A stretch of DNA of 64,000 bases from Cohaesibacter sp. ES.047. Lineage in GTDB: Bacteria > Pseudomonadota > Alphaproteobacteria > Rhizobiales > Cohaesibacteraceae. Shown here piece by piece: positions 1 to 8,965 of the stretch. Location: the NCBI RefSeq assembly GCF_900215505.1, contig NZ_LT907844.1, forward strand, positions 3,302,001 through 3,366,000. Direction: 5' to 3'. Numbering within the stretch: the first letter of the stretch is position 1; each line of letters starts with the position of its first letter. A program made the translations under genes and the position numbers. A model generated the notes under the pieces. The model worked only from the letters and a program-made list of their open reading frames with translations, was not told the DNA's origin and ran no database searches.

Positions 1-254
1 CGCGCATTCTGAAATGGGCCAACATGTCCGATCTGATGCGGATCAAGGGTGTGGGGGAGAAATTTTCCGAACTGCTGGAAGCCGCCGGGGTTGATACCGT
101 CAAGGAATTGCGCAATCGCAATGCGGAAAACCTCACCAAGGCAATGAAGGAAGCCAACGACCAGAAGAAACTCGTTCGTCAGGTCCCTGCCCAGAGCAAT
201 GTGGAAAAATGGGTGGCGCAGGCCAAAGATCTCACGCCTATGATGACCTACTAG
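1..254 (+). CDS. DUF4332-type helix-hairpin-helix protein, C-terminal part
   Basis: The frame is open from base 3, so this is the 3' end of a gene that begins before the window. The visible 83 residues contain a helix-hairpin-helix-like stretch (LMRIKGVGEKFSELLEAAGV) followed by a helix and a PMMTY end, a pattern I know from DUF4332 proteins. Such domains resemble DNA-binding helix-hairpin-helix folds, but the cellular role is not established. The ATG at 24 lies inside the conserved part and is unlikely to be the start. An intrinsic terminator follows at once. Confidence 0.7.
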   Translation, partial: RILKWANMSDLMRIKGVGEKFSELLEAAGVDTVKELRNRNAENLTKAMKEANDQKKLVRQVPAQSNVEKWVAQAKDLTPMMTY

Positions 255-293
255 CAGTGGTTGGCGTCTGCCAGTCGCGCCCAGAAAACACAA

Positions 294-317
294 AGCCAGC
301 GCAAGCGCTGGCTTTTT
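294..317 (+). terminator. Rho-independent terminator of the DUF4332 gene
   Basis: The arms GCCAGCG and CGCTGGC (295-312) with a CAAG loop are followed by a T run. It lies 40 bases after the stop codon, just before the left end of the IS200-type element. Confidence 0.8.
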
Positions 318-334
318 CTTCTATCTGAAATAAA

Positions 335-353
335 CCTCCACCTCCGGTGGAGG
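335..353 (+). repeat. Left-end IS200 hairpin
   Basis: Arms CCTCCACC and GGTGGAGG pair perfectly around a TCC loop. By analogy with IS200/IS605 elements this is the subterminal hairpin that TnpA recognises on single-stranded DNA. Confidence 0.65.
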
Positions 354-383
354 ACTGGACAGGTTCTACATTTTCAGTAAGAG

Positions 384-434
384 ACCTCCTCACTTGAACC
401 ATTGGCGTGGTTTTAAGAAAGCAAGCGAGGAGGT
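384..434 (+). promoter_or_regulatory. 5' leader hairpin masking the tnpA ribosome-binding site
   Basis: The 13-nt arm at 384-396 (ACCTCCTCACTTG) is the complement, with one mismatch, of 422-434 (CAAGCGAGGAGGT). The second arm contains the AGGAGG Shine-Dalgarno sequence of tnpA. A smaller AACCA/TGGTT hairpin (397-412) sits inside. Folding of the mRNA would hide the ribosome-binding site, matching the translational repression known for IS200. Confidence 0.65.
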
Positions 435-438
435 TTTT

Positions 439-873
439 ATGGACAAAAATCACCTATCACACAGCACTTGGGACTGCAAATATCACGTGGTCTTCGGGTC
501 CAAGTACCGCACCAAACGTCTCTACGGAGACTTGCGGCTTGAGTTGCGAGATCAATTTAGCAAAGTGGCATCCCAGAAAGGATGCCATATTGAGGAAGGG
601 CATCTGATGCCTGACCATGTTCATATGTTGATCTCGATCCCACCCAAATATTCTGTGGCCCATATAGTGGGGTTCTTGAAAGGAAAAACGGCGCTTTACG
701 TGGCAAACAAATATGCCCGGAAACGTCGTTACAAGGGATATCACTTTTGGGCACGTGGATACTTTGTCTCAACAACGGGCTATCAAGAGGAGGTCGTCAG
801 ACGCTATATCCGTAATCAGGAGAAGCAGGACAAGGCATCTGACTATGCCGATATGTTCAAGCCTAATTATTGA
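439..873 (+). CDS. tnpA: IS200/IS605-family Y1 transposase TnpA
   Basis: This 144-residue protein belongs to the HUH single-strand transposases that cut and join DNA at subterminal hairpins. The HUH motif is H60-V-H62 in PDHVHMLISIP. The likely catalytic tyrosine is Y123 in RRYIRNQ, with Q127 as the usual metal-coordinating partner. The full length matches the family (about 130-155), and both catalytic parts are intact, so the enzyme may be active. The ATG at 439 is chosen because GCGAGGAGGT lies 5 bases upstream. A frame open from 394 would include the leader hairpin. There is no accessory tnpB. Confidence 0.9.
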   Translation: MDKNHLSHSTWDCKYHVVFGSKYRTKRLYGDLRLELRDQFSKVASQKGCHIEEGHLMPDHVHMLISIPPKYSVAHIVGFLKGKTALYVANKYARKRRYKGYHFWARGYFVSTTGYQEEVVRRYIRNQEKQDKASDYADMFKPNY

Positions 874-883
874 AACCTAACAA

Positions 884-937
884 AACCACTTCTAGTGGTT
901 CAAGCGAAGCGTCTCAAACCTCCCCCTCTGGGGGAGG
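884..937 (+). repeat. Right-end IS200 hairpins
   Basis: Two hairpins follow the tnpA stop: AACCACT/AGTGGTT at 884-900 with a TCT loop, and CCTCCCCC/GGGGGAGG at 919-937 with a TCT loop. The second resembles the left-end hairpin in position and sequence and probably marks the right end. Confidence 0.6.
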
Positions 938-1001
938 TCATGACTTTGCAATATCAGCAGGCGAGGGGCCGCGAACAGGCTGTTCTCCCTCGGGTTTGAT
1001 G

Positions 1002-1739
1002 TCAGAGAAGTTCAATCTGGCCGTAGCGCAAGGCTTCGACAACCGTTTGGGTCTTGTTCGATGCCTGCATCTTTTCCGATGCATTCTGCAGGTGAGCATG
1101 GACGGTCCGCTGGGAGATGTCCAGCTGAGCCGCGATGTCGCTGGCGGTTCTTCCCTCTGCGGTCAGAGCCAGAATCGTGCGCTCGCGTGCGGACAGTTCA
1201 CCTGGGCGGTTCAGGATCGGTTTGATGGCATCTGCATCTTCAAGGGCGAAGCGGATTTCCGTCGCCATCGATAGCAACTCACGCCGTGTCGCTACGATAT
1301 CTGCACCAGCCAGACAAAGCGCGATCTGGAAATGGCCAAACACATGGATATGCAGACCTGCGATCGTGCGATACTCATCCGGATGCTGCGCACTGCGGCG
1401 GAGCAAAGAGATAAGACTGGAGTTAGCGAGCCATTGGTTGTTCGTATCCTGAAGACGCCAGATTGTTGGCTCCTTGAGAACCGCGATCTGACGCAGGAGC
1501 GGATCGCCGCCCTTGATCTGCGCCAACTGGCCGGTCGTGATTTCCTCTTCGCCCCATTTCTGGAACAAGGCGAGTTTGACGAGGTCGCGTCCGGGAAGAG
1601 GCACCCCCGCAGCCAGAACATGGTTCGCACCAATTGCTTGGAAACGCGGAAAATAGGTTTCAAACAATGATTGGGGGCTCGTGTCCAGACGGTTGATGTA
1701 GGAAACGTTATTGGGATGGTCCCATAGTGTATCGTTCAT
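1002..1739 (-). CDS. LuxR-type transcriptional regulator
   Basis: The 245-residue protein has the two-domain layout of quorum-sensing LuxR regulators. Residues about 15-165 form an N-terminal ligand-binding-like region with a GGDPLLRQIAVLKEPTIW stretch that resembles the autoinducer domain. Residues about 180-245 form a clear LuxR helix-turn-helix (LSARERTILALTAEGRTASD, then ISQRTVHAHLQNASEKM). The classical Trp/Tyr acyl-homoserine-lactone pocket motif is not obvious, so the ligand is open. No luxI-type synthase is in the window, which makes it a LuxR solo here. A 20-bp dyad 38 bp upstream suggests autoregulation. Confidence 0.8.
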   Translation of the reverse strand: MNDTLWDHPNNVSYINRLDTSPQSLFETYFPRFQAIGANHVLAAGVPLPGRDLVKLALFQKWGEEEITTGQLAQIKGGDPLLRQIAVLKEPTIWRLQDTNNQWLANSSLISLLRRSAQHPDEYRTIAGLHIHVFGHFQIALCLAGADIVATRRELLSMATEIRFALEDADAIKPILNRPGELSARERTILALTAEGRTASDIAAQLDISQRTVHAHLQNASEKMQASNKTQTVVEALRYGQIELL

Positions 1740-2605
1740 CTATCTGATCTGCGGTTGTTGGGTTACAATTAGGTCTGCCGCAAAAGGTTTTGCGGCGTGA
1801 TTTACTATATGCAACGGCAGATTCAGGACCGGTCTTACGATACCAATATCTTGTCGCACACCCCATTCTTGCCCCCGAAAGATTGCACTAATTGTGTAAC
1901 AAGGAGCAACCTCAAATAGTGGGCAAGCGCGACAAAATCGGATTTATGACTGTAAATACCTGAATTATTGGCTCAACTATATTGATAAAAATGCCGATAG
2001 CCTGTGCATGAAGTTGGACACTTGTCAAAATTCGCGCTGAAAAGATCTGACAATAGTCAATCTGCAACTTGATCTGCGCCGGGATGGCTTAATACGAATC
2101 GCGCGTTTTATAACTGTGCTCGCACAGTATTTGTGCAATCTATTGTATTGTATGAAATATATACTCGCATAAGTATTTGTCTGTTGACCCGAGCTTTTTC
2201 CGAATCGCAACCCGTCTTTATCGGGAAGAGCCATGGCAATGTGGAGAGATTACGCAAGGAGAGGTCATAAACAGCACCATTGGGAGAGCTTGCATGCAGT
2301 GGGGCTGGCTTTTAACATAATATGAGTATCCCGGCTCGGTGGAGTCTCCTCCCTTTTTGCCGAATTTTGCACAAGCTGAACACTCTTGGCGCAAATGACA
2401 TTTTTTCGACAATCGCTTGCGCTAGGACAAAGCACCTAGGACGAAAGTGGATAAGATCGCGGCCATCCGCAAGATATTTCAAGGAGAGCGAAGCCTCGAC
2501 CCGCAAGAGGGCAGGCAAGCGCTTGGGAAACTGGATTAAAGTCAGAAGGGAGGATTCGAGGGACCCCCGCGCCCCTTACCTCCTTAACAATTTGGAGCGA
2601 ACAAG
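1740..2605. other. Long intergenic region between luxR-type gene and mutA
   Basis: I see no convincing gene in these 866 bases. Short frames here lack ribosome-binding sites and recognisable sequence. The region is AT-rich around 1800-2200 and contains the dyad at 1777-1796, a small inverted repeat GCACA-N5-TGTGC at 2122-2136, and a direct repeat CTAGGACAAAG / CTAGGACGAAAG at 2422-2447. It probably holds the promoters of the divergent luxR-type and mutAB genes and a long mutAB leader. Confidence 0.5.
1777..1796. promoter_or_regulatory. 20-bp perfect dyad, lux-box-like operator candidate
   Basis: Arms GCCGCAAAA and TTTTGCGGC flank a central GG, a perfect 20-bp palindrome. It starts 38 bp upstream of the luxR-type start codon on the opposite strand. 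Its length and place fit a lux box, but the sequence is not the Vibrio consensus. Confidence 0.5.
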
Positions 2606-4462
2606 ATGAGCGAAGCTCTGAGGATTTCCGAGACCTTTCCCGACTACTCCCATGACGATTGGGTCGAAGTAGTCGAAAAAGCCCTCAAGGGACAGCCTCT
2701 CTCCCGTATTTCAACCAAGATGATTGATGGGACTGAGATCAATCCTATCTATGAACGCGCAACAGGCAAGGCGCCTCTGGCGATGCGGCCCGAAGATACC
2801 CCATGGGCGATTTGCCAGCGCGTTGATCATCCGGATGCTGAGAAAGCCAACGAACAGGCTTTGACTGATCTGGCCAATGGCGCGAACATGCTCTGCATTC
2901 CGTTCGCGGGTTGTGCGAGCGCCCGTGGGTTCGGCATCAAGGCCGATAAGGAAACGCTAGCCAAGGTTCTCGACGAAGTGCTGCTCGATCTGATCGCAGT
3001 ACGCCTTGAGGGTAGTGTGACCGGCCGGGCTGCCGCGACTGCCTTTGCCGACTATGTTGCCGACAAGGGCCTCGATGCTTCCACGCTCGACGTTGCATTC
3101 GGTCTTGATCCGATTGGAGCCTTTGCTTCGACCGGTACGATTGCCCCTGACTGGGCTGGCCGTGCGGCTACCATGGTTGAAACCATCAAGGATCTGAAAG
3201 CCAAAGGCTTCAAGGGACCGTTCGTCACCGCTGATGGCCGTCCCTATCACGATGCTGGCGCAACCGAAGCTCAGGAACTGGGTGCGGTTATCGCAACCAT
3301 CGTTGCCTACTGGCGCGTCCTTGAGGATGCCGGTTTCGAGGCGTCCGAGGCGCTCTCTGCAATTGACGTGACGCTTTCTGTTGAAGCCAACCAGTTCAGC
3401 TCTCTTTGTAAGTTGCGCGCAATGCGCATCCTGTGGGCCAACCTGCTGAGCGCTGCCGGAGTGGACTTCACGCCATTGAAAATTCACGCCGAAACCTCTT
3501 GGGCCATGATGACCAAGCTGGACCCAGCCGTGAACATGCTGCGCACCACCACGGCGACCTTTGCTGCTGGTGTTGGCGGGGCTGACAGCCTCTGCGTCCT
3601 GCCTTATACGCTGGCGCTTGGTCTGCCGACGCCTCTGACGCGCCGCATTTCCCGCAACCTGCAGACCATGTTGATCGAGGAATCGAACCTTTATCGCGTC
3701 ACCGACCCGGCAGCCGGTTCCGGCTTTGTCGAATCTCTGACCGATCAGGAAGGCGAGATCGCCTGGGGCTTCTTCCAGGAGATCGAAAAGGCTGGCGGTA
3801 TTGTCGAAGCGCTGAAAGGCAATCTGGTCCTTGATGCCATCGCGAAATCAAACGCCACCCGCTCTGCTTTGGTTGCCAAACGCAAAAACGCACTGACTGG
3901 CGCATCTGCGTTCCCGAACATCGACGAAGGCCAAGCCGAAGTGCTCGATGTTGCTCCGCTTCCCGCTCCCGAGCTTGGTGAGGGTGAAAGCTGCACGCCG
4001 CTGAAAGTCGTTCGCACGTCCGAGGCGTACGAAGCCCTGCGCTTTGCCGCCAAGGCTGCTGGCCAGCCGACTGTGTTCTTCGCGAACCTCGGTCGCATTG
4101 CCGACTTCACGGCACGGGCGACCTGGACGAAAAACTTCTTCGAGGCCGGTGGCATCAAATCCCTGTCTGATAAAGGGTATACAGAGGCTGAAGCCGCTGT
4201 TGCCGATTTCAAGGCGTCGGGTTCACAGATCGTGGCGATTGTCGGTCCCGATGGTCTTTACGAAGAGAATGGCGCCGCCTTTGCCAAGGCACTGAAAGAC
4301 GCAGGGGCGAAAATGGTATATATTGCCGGACGTCCCAAAGACCTCATGGACGCTCTGAGCGCTGCCGGTGTTGACGCTTTCGCATTTGAAGGCTGCGACG
4401 TTCTCGCTGAGCTTACCAAGATTCACGCCGAGCTGGGCATTGCCCCTCTGGCGCAAGGCTGA
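2606..4462 (+). CDS. mutA: Methylmalonyl-CoA mutase small (beta) subunit
   Basis: This 618-residue protein is the non-catalytic partner of the adenosylcobalamin-dependent mutase that interconverts (R)-methylmalonyl-CoA and succinyl-CoA in propionate and branched-chain breakdown. The N-terminal part (SETFPDYSHDDWVEVVEKAL) and TIM-barrel region follow the family. The C-terminal flavodoxin-like domain lacks the cobalamin-binding DxHxxG motif, as expected for the small subunit. A GGAG at 2592-2595 supports the start. mutB follows after 12 bases, so the two are co-transcribed and probably form an alpha-beta heterodimer. Confidence 0.95.
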   Translation: MSEALRISETFPDYSHDDWVEVVEKALKGQPLSRISTKMIDGTEINPIYERATGKAPLAMRPEDTPWAICQRVDHPDAEKANEQALTDLANGANMLCIPFAGCASARGFGIKADKETLAKVLDEVLLDLIAVRLEGSVTGRAAATAFADYVADKGLDASTLDVAFGLDPIGAFASTGTIAPDWAGRAATMVETIKDLKAKGFKGPFVTADGRPYHDAGATEAQELGAVIATIVAYWRVLEDAGFEASEALSAIDVTLSVEANQFSSLCKLRAMRILWANLLSAAGVDFTPLKIHAETSWAMMTKLDPAVNMLRTTTATFAAGVGGADSLCVLPYTLALGLPTPLTRRISRNLQTMLIEESNLYRVTDPAAGSGFVESLTDQEGEIAWGFFQEIEKAGGIVEALKGNLVLDAIAKSNATRSALVAKRKNALTGASAFPNIDEGQAEVLDVAPLPAPELGEGESCTPLKVVRTSEAYEALRFAAKAAGQPTVFFANLGRIADFTARATWTKNFFEAGGIKSLSDKGYTEAEAAVADFKASGSQIVAIVGPDGLYEENGAAFAKALKDAGAKMVYIAGRPKDLMDALSAAGVDAFAFEGCDVLAELTKIHAELGIAPLAQG

Positions 4463-4474
4463 GGAACAGGAAGA

Positions 4475-6634
4475 ATGAGTAAGATCCCAAACTTTGCCGA
4501 GATTGCATTCAAGGCCGCAGGGCCCGCTGCCAAAGGGTCTGATGCCATCTGGCACACGCCAGAAGGCATCGATGTGAAGGACGTGTACAAAGAGAGCGAC
4601 ATCGCTTCTCTTGACTTCCTGAACACCTGGCCGGGACTGGCACCCTACATGCGTGGTCCTTATCCGACCATGTACACCCAGCGTCCCTGGACGATCCGTC
4701 AGTATGCCGGCTTCTCGACCGCTGAAGATTCCAACGCCTTCTACCGCCGCAACCTTGCTGCCGGTCAGAAGGGCCTGTCGATCGCATTCGACCTTGCCAC
4801 CCACCGCGGGTATGATTCCGATCACCCTCGAGTGCCGGGCGACGTCGGCATGGCCGGTGTGGCGATCGATAGCATCTACGACATGCGCACCCTGTTCGAC
4901 GGTATCCCCCTCGACAAGATGTCCGTGTCCATGACCATGAACGGCGCTGTGCTGCCCATCATGGCGCTCTACATCACCGCTGCAGAAGAGCAGGGCGTCT
5001 CGCAGGATAAGCTGGCCGGTACCATTCAGAACGATATTCTGAAAGAGTTCATGGTCCGCAACACCTACATCTACCCGCCGCTTCCTTCCATGCGGATCAT
5101 TTCGGACATTTTTGCTTATACCTCGCAGAATATGCCGAAATTCAACTCGATCTCGATTTCCGGCTATCACATGCAGGAAGCCGGGGCGACCGCTGACCTC
5201 GAGCTGGCCTACACCATCGCCGACGGCCTTGAATATATCAAAGCCGGTGTCGATACGGGTCTGGACGTGGATGCCTTTGCTCCTCGCCTCAGCTTCTTCT
5301 GGTCAATCGGCATGAACTTCTTCATGGAAGTGGCCAAGATGCGCGCAGCCCGTCTGGTCTGGGCCAAACTGGTCAAGGAAAAGTTCAATCCGAAAAACCC
5401 CAAATCCTACTCGCTGCGTACCCACTCGCAGACGTCCGGTTGGTCCCTGACCGCACAGGATGTCTTCAACAACGTGGGCCGTACCGCAATCGAGGCCATG
5501 GGCGCAACGCAAGGGCACACCCAGTCGCTGCACACCAACGCACTCGACGAAGCGCTGGCTCTGCCGACCGACTTCTCGGCGCGTATTGCTCGTAACACCC
5601 AGCTGTTCCTGCAGCAGGAAAGCGGCACGACCAAAGTTGTCGATCCTTGGGGTGGTTCGCACTATGTTGAAAAGCTCACTGAAGAGTTGGCCAACAAGGT
5701 TCTGGCCCACATCAAGGAAGTCGAGGAACTGGGCGGCATGGCAAAAGCCATCGAAGCCGGTATTCCAAAACTGCGCATCGAGGAAGCAGCCGCCAAGACA
5801 CAGGCTCGCATCGATGGTGGATCCCAGACCGTGGTTGGCGTCAACAAATACAAGCCAACCCACGCCGAAGACATCGAAGTGCTTCAGGTGGACAACACCG
5901 CAGTGCGTCACCAGCAGCTCGACAAACTGAAACGCCTGCGCGAAGAGCGCAGTCAGGCTGATGTCGACGCCGCTCTGGAAGCTCTGACCAACGCTGCGAA
6001 AGCTGGTGATGGCAATCTGCTTGACCTGTCGGTGAAAGCTGCTCGCGTCAAGGCAACTGTTGGCGAAATCAGTGAAGCTCTGGAGAAAGTCTTCGGGCGT
6101 CACCGCGCCGAGATCAAGTCCATTTCCGGCGTTTATCGCAAGGAGGTTGGAGCCATGTCCGACGCAGTTCAGAAAGTGCAAAAGCTGGTTGAAGAGTTCG
6201 AGGCCAATGATGGCCGTCGTCCTCGTATCCTCATCGCCAAGATGGGCCAGGATGGTCACGACCGCGGTCAGAAAGTGATCGCATCGGGCTTTGCTGACCT
6301 TGGTTTCGATGTCGACATCGGACCGCTCTTCCAGACCCCTGAAGAATCAGCGCGTCAGGCCGTTGAAAACGACGTGCACGCCGTTGCTGCCTCTTCGCTG
6401 GCTGCGGGTCACTTGACCCTCGTTCCAGCGCTGAAGGCTGCTCTGGAACAGGAAGGCCGTGGCGACATCATGATCGTGGCCGGTGGTGTTATCCCGCCGC
6501 AGGATTATGATGCGCTCTACAAAGCCGGTGCTTCCGCGATCTATCCTCCGGGAACCGTGATTCCCGAGGCAGCTGTTGACCTGATCCATCAGCTCAACAA
6601 ACGCCTTGGCTACAGCCAGGAAGCCGCTGAATAA
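4475..6634 (+). CDS. mutB: Methylmalonyl-CoA mutase large (alpha, catalytic) subunit
   Basis: This 719-residue catalytic subunit has an N-terminal substrate-binding TIM barrel, including the [18 protein letters not shown] stretch that binds the CoA ester, and a C-terminal B12 domain from about residue 580. That domain carries the base-off/His-on motif DGHDRG with H595 as cobalt ligand, then the conserved SLAAGH and AGGVIPP loops. Length equals that of characterised large subunits. It needs the MeaB-type chaperone and an epimerase, neither of which is in the window. A strong intrinsic terminator follows. Confidence 0.97.
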   Translation: MSKIPNFAEIAFKAAGPAAKGSDAIWHTPEGIDVKDVYKESDIASLDFLNTWPGLAPYMRGPYPTMYTQRPWTIRQYAGFSTAEDSNAFYRRNLAAGQKGLSIAFDLATHRGYDSDHPRVPGDVGMAGVAIDSIYDMRTLFDGIPLDKMSVSMTMNGAVLPIMALYITAAEEQGVSQDKLAGTIQNDILKEFMVRNTYIYPPLPSMRIISDIFAYTSQNMPKFNSISISGYHMQEAGATADLELAYTIADGLEYIKAGVDTGLDVDAFAPRLSFFWSIGMNFFMEVAKMRAARLVWAKLVKEKFNPKNPKSYSLRTHSQTSGWSLTAQDVFNNVGRTAIEAMGATQGHTQSLHTNALDEALALPTDFSARIARNTQLFLQQESGTTKVVDPWGGSHYVEKLTEELANKVLAHIKEVEELGGMAKAIEAGIPKLRIEEAAAKTQARIDGGSQTVVGVNKYKPTHAEDIEVLQVDNTAVRHQQLDKLKRLREERSQADVDAALEALTNAAKAGDGNLLDLSVKAARVKATVGEISEALEKVFGRHRAEIKSISGVYRKEVGAMSDAVQKVQKLVEEFEANDGRRPRILIAKMGQDGHDRGQKVIASGFADLGFDVDIGPLFQTPEESARQAVENDVHAVAASSLAAGHLTLVPALKAALEQEGRGDIMIVAGGVIPPQDYDALYKAGASAIYPPGTVIPEAAVDLIHQLNKRLGYSQEAAE

Positions 6635-6661
6635 GCAGCTGTCGCAATCTATACATTAAGA

Positions 6662-6687
6662 AAGCCGCCCAATTGGGCGGCTTTTTT
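6662..6687 (+). terminator. Rho-independent terminator of mutAB
   Basis: Arms AGCCGCCC and GGGCGGCT with an AATT loop are followed by a run of T residues. Confidence 0.9.
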
Positions 6688-6768
6688 GTTCCAATGGCAC
6701 CTTGATCCGGTTCGGCCAATGGCCATGTTTAAGAGGCTCTATACATTCACTAAACTGAGGAAAAGGCC

Positions 6769-7089
6769 ATGCTCATCACGACGACGGATTCACTTCAAGG
6801 CTACACCATTCGCGAATACAAGGGCATGGTGAATGGAGAGGCGATTCTGGGTGCCAATGTTTTCAAAGACTTCTTTGCCGGAATTCGCGATATCGTTGGT
6901 GGGCGTTCCGGGTCTTATGAATCCGAGCTACAGCGGGCCCGCGATATTGCTGTTCAGGAAATGACGGACTATGCCCAGCGCATTGGCGCAAATGCAATCA
7001 TCGGCGTCGATGTCGATTACGAAACCGTAGGCGAGCGTGGATCTATGCTTATGGTTGCAGCATCCGGTACGGCTGTCGTCATCGGGTAA
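6769..7089 (+). CDS. YbjQ/UPF0145-family protein
   Basis: The 106-residue protein matches the YbjQ family over its whole length: N-terminal beta strands ([20 protein letters not shown]), the conserved [20 protein letters not shown] segment, a helix, then the [17 protein letters not shown] strand. The family forms pentamers and is often called a heavy-metal-binding domain, but its role is not established. AGGAAAAGGCC just upstream is a good ribosome-binding site. It is probably transcribed alone, since mutAB ends in a terminator. Confidence 0.9.
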   Translation: MLITTTDSLQGYTIREYKGMVNGEAILGANVFKDFFAGIRDIVGGRSGSYESELQRARDIAVQEMTDYAQRIGANAIIGVDVDYETVGERGSMLMVAASGTAVVIG

Positions 7090-7197
7090 CGAATCGGCGA
7101 TAGTGACCCAGTTCATACCCCGTCAAACGGCAAGCTCGTTAAGCCTGTTGGCGAGCGAAAACGGCAGATCCAATTGACGACAGATGGAGAGATAACC

Positions 7198-7785
7198 ATG
7201 AAAAGCATCTGTGTTTTCTGCGGCTCCAGTTGGGGACGCAGCAAGGAATTTGAGGTTGCTGCAGTTGCCCTGTCCAGAGAGATAGCTCAAAGGGGCTACA
7301 AGCTCGTTTACGGCGGCTCTTCCGTTGGCCTGATGGGCATCTGCGCCGATGCCGCACTGAGTGCAGGCGGGGAGGTGATTGGCATTCTGCCAAATGCTCT
7401 CAAGCGCAAGGAAATCGATCATGCGGGTCTCTCCGAGTTGATCCTTGTTGACAGTATGCATGAGCGCAAGGCGCGCATGGTCGAGCTGTCCGACGGGTTC
7501 GTCTCTTTGCCCGGAGGCATAGGCACAATGGACGAGCTGTTCGAGGTTTGGACCTGGGCAATGCTCGGCTGGCACGACAAGCCGTCAGCGCTGCTCAATG
7601 TAAATGGCTATTACGATGATCTCGTGCGCTTTCTTGACAAGACCGCTGAGGAGCAGTTCGTCAAGCAGCCTCATCGCGATATGCTGATCATCGATCATGA
7701 TGCCAAAAGCGTGCTGGATCGCATGGAGGGTTACACACCGCCGGGTGATATTCCCAAATGGATCAAACGAGAGAGCCAGACCTGA
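7198..7785 (+). CDS. LOG-family nucleoside 5'-monophosphate phosphoribohydrolase
   Basis: The 195-residue protein belongs to the LOG (TIGR00730) family, which removes ribose 5-phosphate from cytokinin or purine nucleotides. It was once annotated as lysine decarboxylase. The phosphate-binding loop GGSSVGLMG (residues 40-47) and the signature PGGIGTMDE (105-113, catalytic E113) are intact. The ATG at 7198 is preferred over one at 7174 because GGAGAGATA lies just upstream and MKSICVFCGSS is the normal N-terminus. The stop overlaps the next start (TGATG), so the two genes are translationally coupled. Confidence 0.9.
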   Translation: MKSICVFCGSSWGRSKEFEVAAVALSREIAQRGYKLVYGGSSVGLMGICADAALSAGGEVIGILPNALKRKEIDHAGLSELILVDSMHERKARMVELSDGFVSLPGGIGTMDELFEVWTWAMLGWHDKPSALLNVNGYYDDLVRFLDKTAEEQFVKQPHRDMLIIDHDAKSVLDRMEGYTPPGDIPKWIKRESQT

Positions 7786-8291
7786 TGGCCAATTCTATCC
7801 CCGATATTGAGTTTGTTCGCCTCTCCGATGTGCCAGATCTGGTGCCTGACTGCGCCCACTTCCACGCCGCCCTGTCTATTGGTGACGGGGCAGGGGAAAG
7901 GGATGAGAAAGCCGCGATGGATATGCGCAAGGCGGCATTCCGGAAGCTGGCTCTTGATGGCGAAGAGGAAGATGCCGTGGTGGGGCTGATTTCGTCCGGG
8001 TTTCGTACCGGGCAGATCGTGGCGATTGCGGTCTTGGTCAAGTCGGAAATGGAAGCATTTGAAGATCTGGGACCATGGCTGGCAGCCCCTCTCGTGGATC
8101 CGGCCATCGATCACGGTTCGCTGATTGATGATCTTTGCGCCGAGGTCGAAGAACTGGCCGACGAGATGGGATATTCGCAGATCTTTGTGCAGTCGAGCGA
8201 TGCAAAGCACTACAAGGCGCTCGGATACAGCGAGATCGAGCCATTCACAAAAGACGATCGGGAACACTGGGTGCTGGGCAAGGCGCTTTAG
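7785..8291 (+). CDS. GNAT-like N-acetyltransferase
   Basis: This 168-residue protein overlaps the preceding stop by one base. An upstream ATG at 7758 is also in frame. The middle strands (TGQIVAIAVLVKSEM) and the end (EVEELADEMGYSQIFVQSSD, then YKALGYSEIEPF) look like a degenerate GNAT fold, with the family's final alpha-beta unit. The Q/RxxGxG/A acetyl-CoA loop is not clear, so activity and substrate are unknown. It overlaps the opposite-strand dehalogenase gene by 4 bases at the 3' end. Confidence 0.65.
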   Translation: MANSIPDIEFVRLSDVPDLVPDCAHFHAALSIGDGAGERDEKAAMDMRKAAFRKLALDGEEEDAVVGLISSGFRTGQIVAIAVLVKSEMEAFEDLGPWLAAPLVDPAIDHGSLIDDLCAEVEELADEMGYSQIFVQSSDAKHYKALGYSEIEPFTKDDREHWVLGKAL

Positions 8292-8965
8292 TAGGTCAGC
8301 AAGCCCTTGAGATCCTTGAATTGCGCCATTGGTGCCAGATCTCGATATTCATCTGGTACTCCGTCCCTGTTGATCCATGTTGCCCTGAAACCATAGGCTG
8401 CGGCACCCGCAATATCCCATCGGTTCGATGACTGAAACGAGACCGTGTCGGGAAAACAGCGAAAGGTCGTCGTGACCAGATCATAGGCTTCCTTGCTTGT
8501 CTTGTAGGTGCGGAGCGGATCGACAGACAGGATCTCGTCAAACAAACCCTCAAGACCATTTCCCGCGACCGCCGCATTCAGCATCGCTGGCGACCCGTTT
8601 GACAGAATTGCCAGTTGCATACCCCGTCCTTTCAGCCCTTCCAGAACCGGTCTGACCTCCTGATAAACGGACAAGGTGCGATAGGCATCAAGCAGATCAG
8701 GGCGTATCGCACGATCCACATGGGGCATCTTTTCGAACGCAAAGTCGAGAGCCTGTTCGGTGAGGGTCCAGAAATCCAGATACTGATGCATCAGGGACCG
8801 AGTCCAGCTGTATTCCAGCTGTTTGGCGCGCCATATCCCGGATAGCCGGGCAGCATCGGGGCCAAGGTGCCCGGCATGCAGACGCACAGCGGCATGAACA
8901 TCAAACAACGTGCCGTATGCATCAAAGACATACACCGTGCTTGGGGTCGTCATCGTCGGTGCCAT
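8288..8965 (-). CDS. Haloacid dehalogenase, type II
   Basis: The 225-residue HAD-superfamily enzyme probably hydrolyses (S)-2-haloacids to (R)-2-hydroxyacids. The nucleophile is D15 in FDAYGTLFD. The second motif is LSNGSP, the lysine lies in YKTSKEAYD, and the acidic/Asn motif is SSNRWD, the last two being characteristic of L-2-haloacid dehalogenases. GGGAGGAG upstream supports the start. The gene meets the GNAT gene tail to tail. A relative acting on another small 2-substituted acid cannot be excluded. Confidence 0.88.
   Translation of the reverse strand: MAPTMTTPSTVYVFDAYGTLFDVHAAVRLHAGHLGPDAARLSGIWRAKQLEYSWTRSLMHQYLDFWTLTEQALDFAFEKMPHVDRAIRPDLLDAYRTLSVYQEVRPVLEGLKGRGMQLAILSNGSPAMLNAAVAGNGLEGLFDEILSVDPLRTYKTSKEAYDLVTTTFRCFPDTVSFQSSNRWDIAGAAAYGFRATWINRDGVPDEYRDLAPMAQFKDLKGLLTY

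Larger units (their letters stand above)
330..940 (+). mobile_element. IS200-type insertion sequence (solitary tnpA)
   Basis: A single Y1 transposase gene is flanked by subterminal hairpins, the organisation of IS200 elements (about 600-700 bp, no terminal inverted repeats, no target duplication). The left hairpin (335-353) and right hairpin (919-937) share the lead AAACCTCC, an 8-bp stem and a 3-nt loop. No tnpB and no obvious guide-RNA region are present. The exact ends cannot be set from one copy, so the limits are approximate. It sits between the DUF4332 terminator and the end of the luxR-type gene. Confidence 0.75.

Noticed and set aside
330-940. Guide-RNA (omega RNA) or TnpB-linked system at the IS200 element
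   Set aside because: No tnpB frame or remnant lies on either side, and the right-end hairpins are explained by IS200 ends.
2322-2609. 95-residue frame just before mutA
   Set aside because: It overlaps the mutA ribosome-binding site and start, is Arg/Ser-rich without a family pattern, and more likely is leader sequence.
5303-6259. 318-residue minus-strand frame opposite mutB
   Set aside because: Shadow of the mutB reading frame, with no ribosome-binding site or domain.
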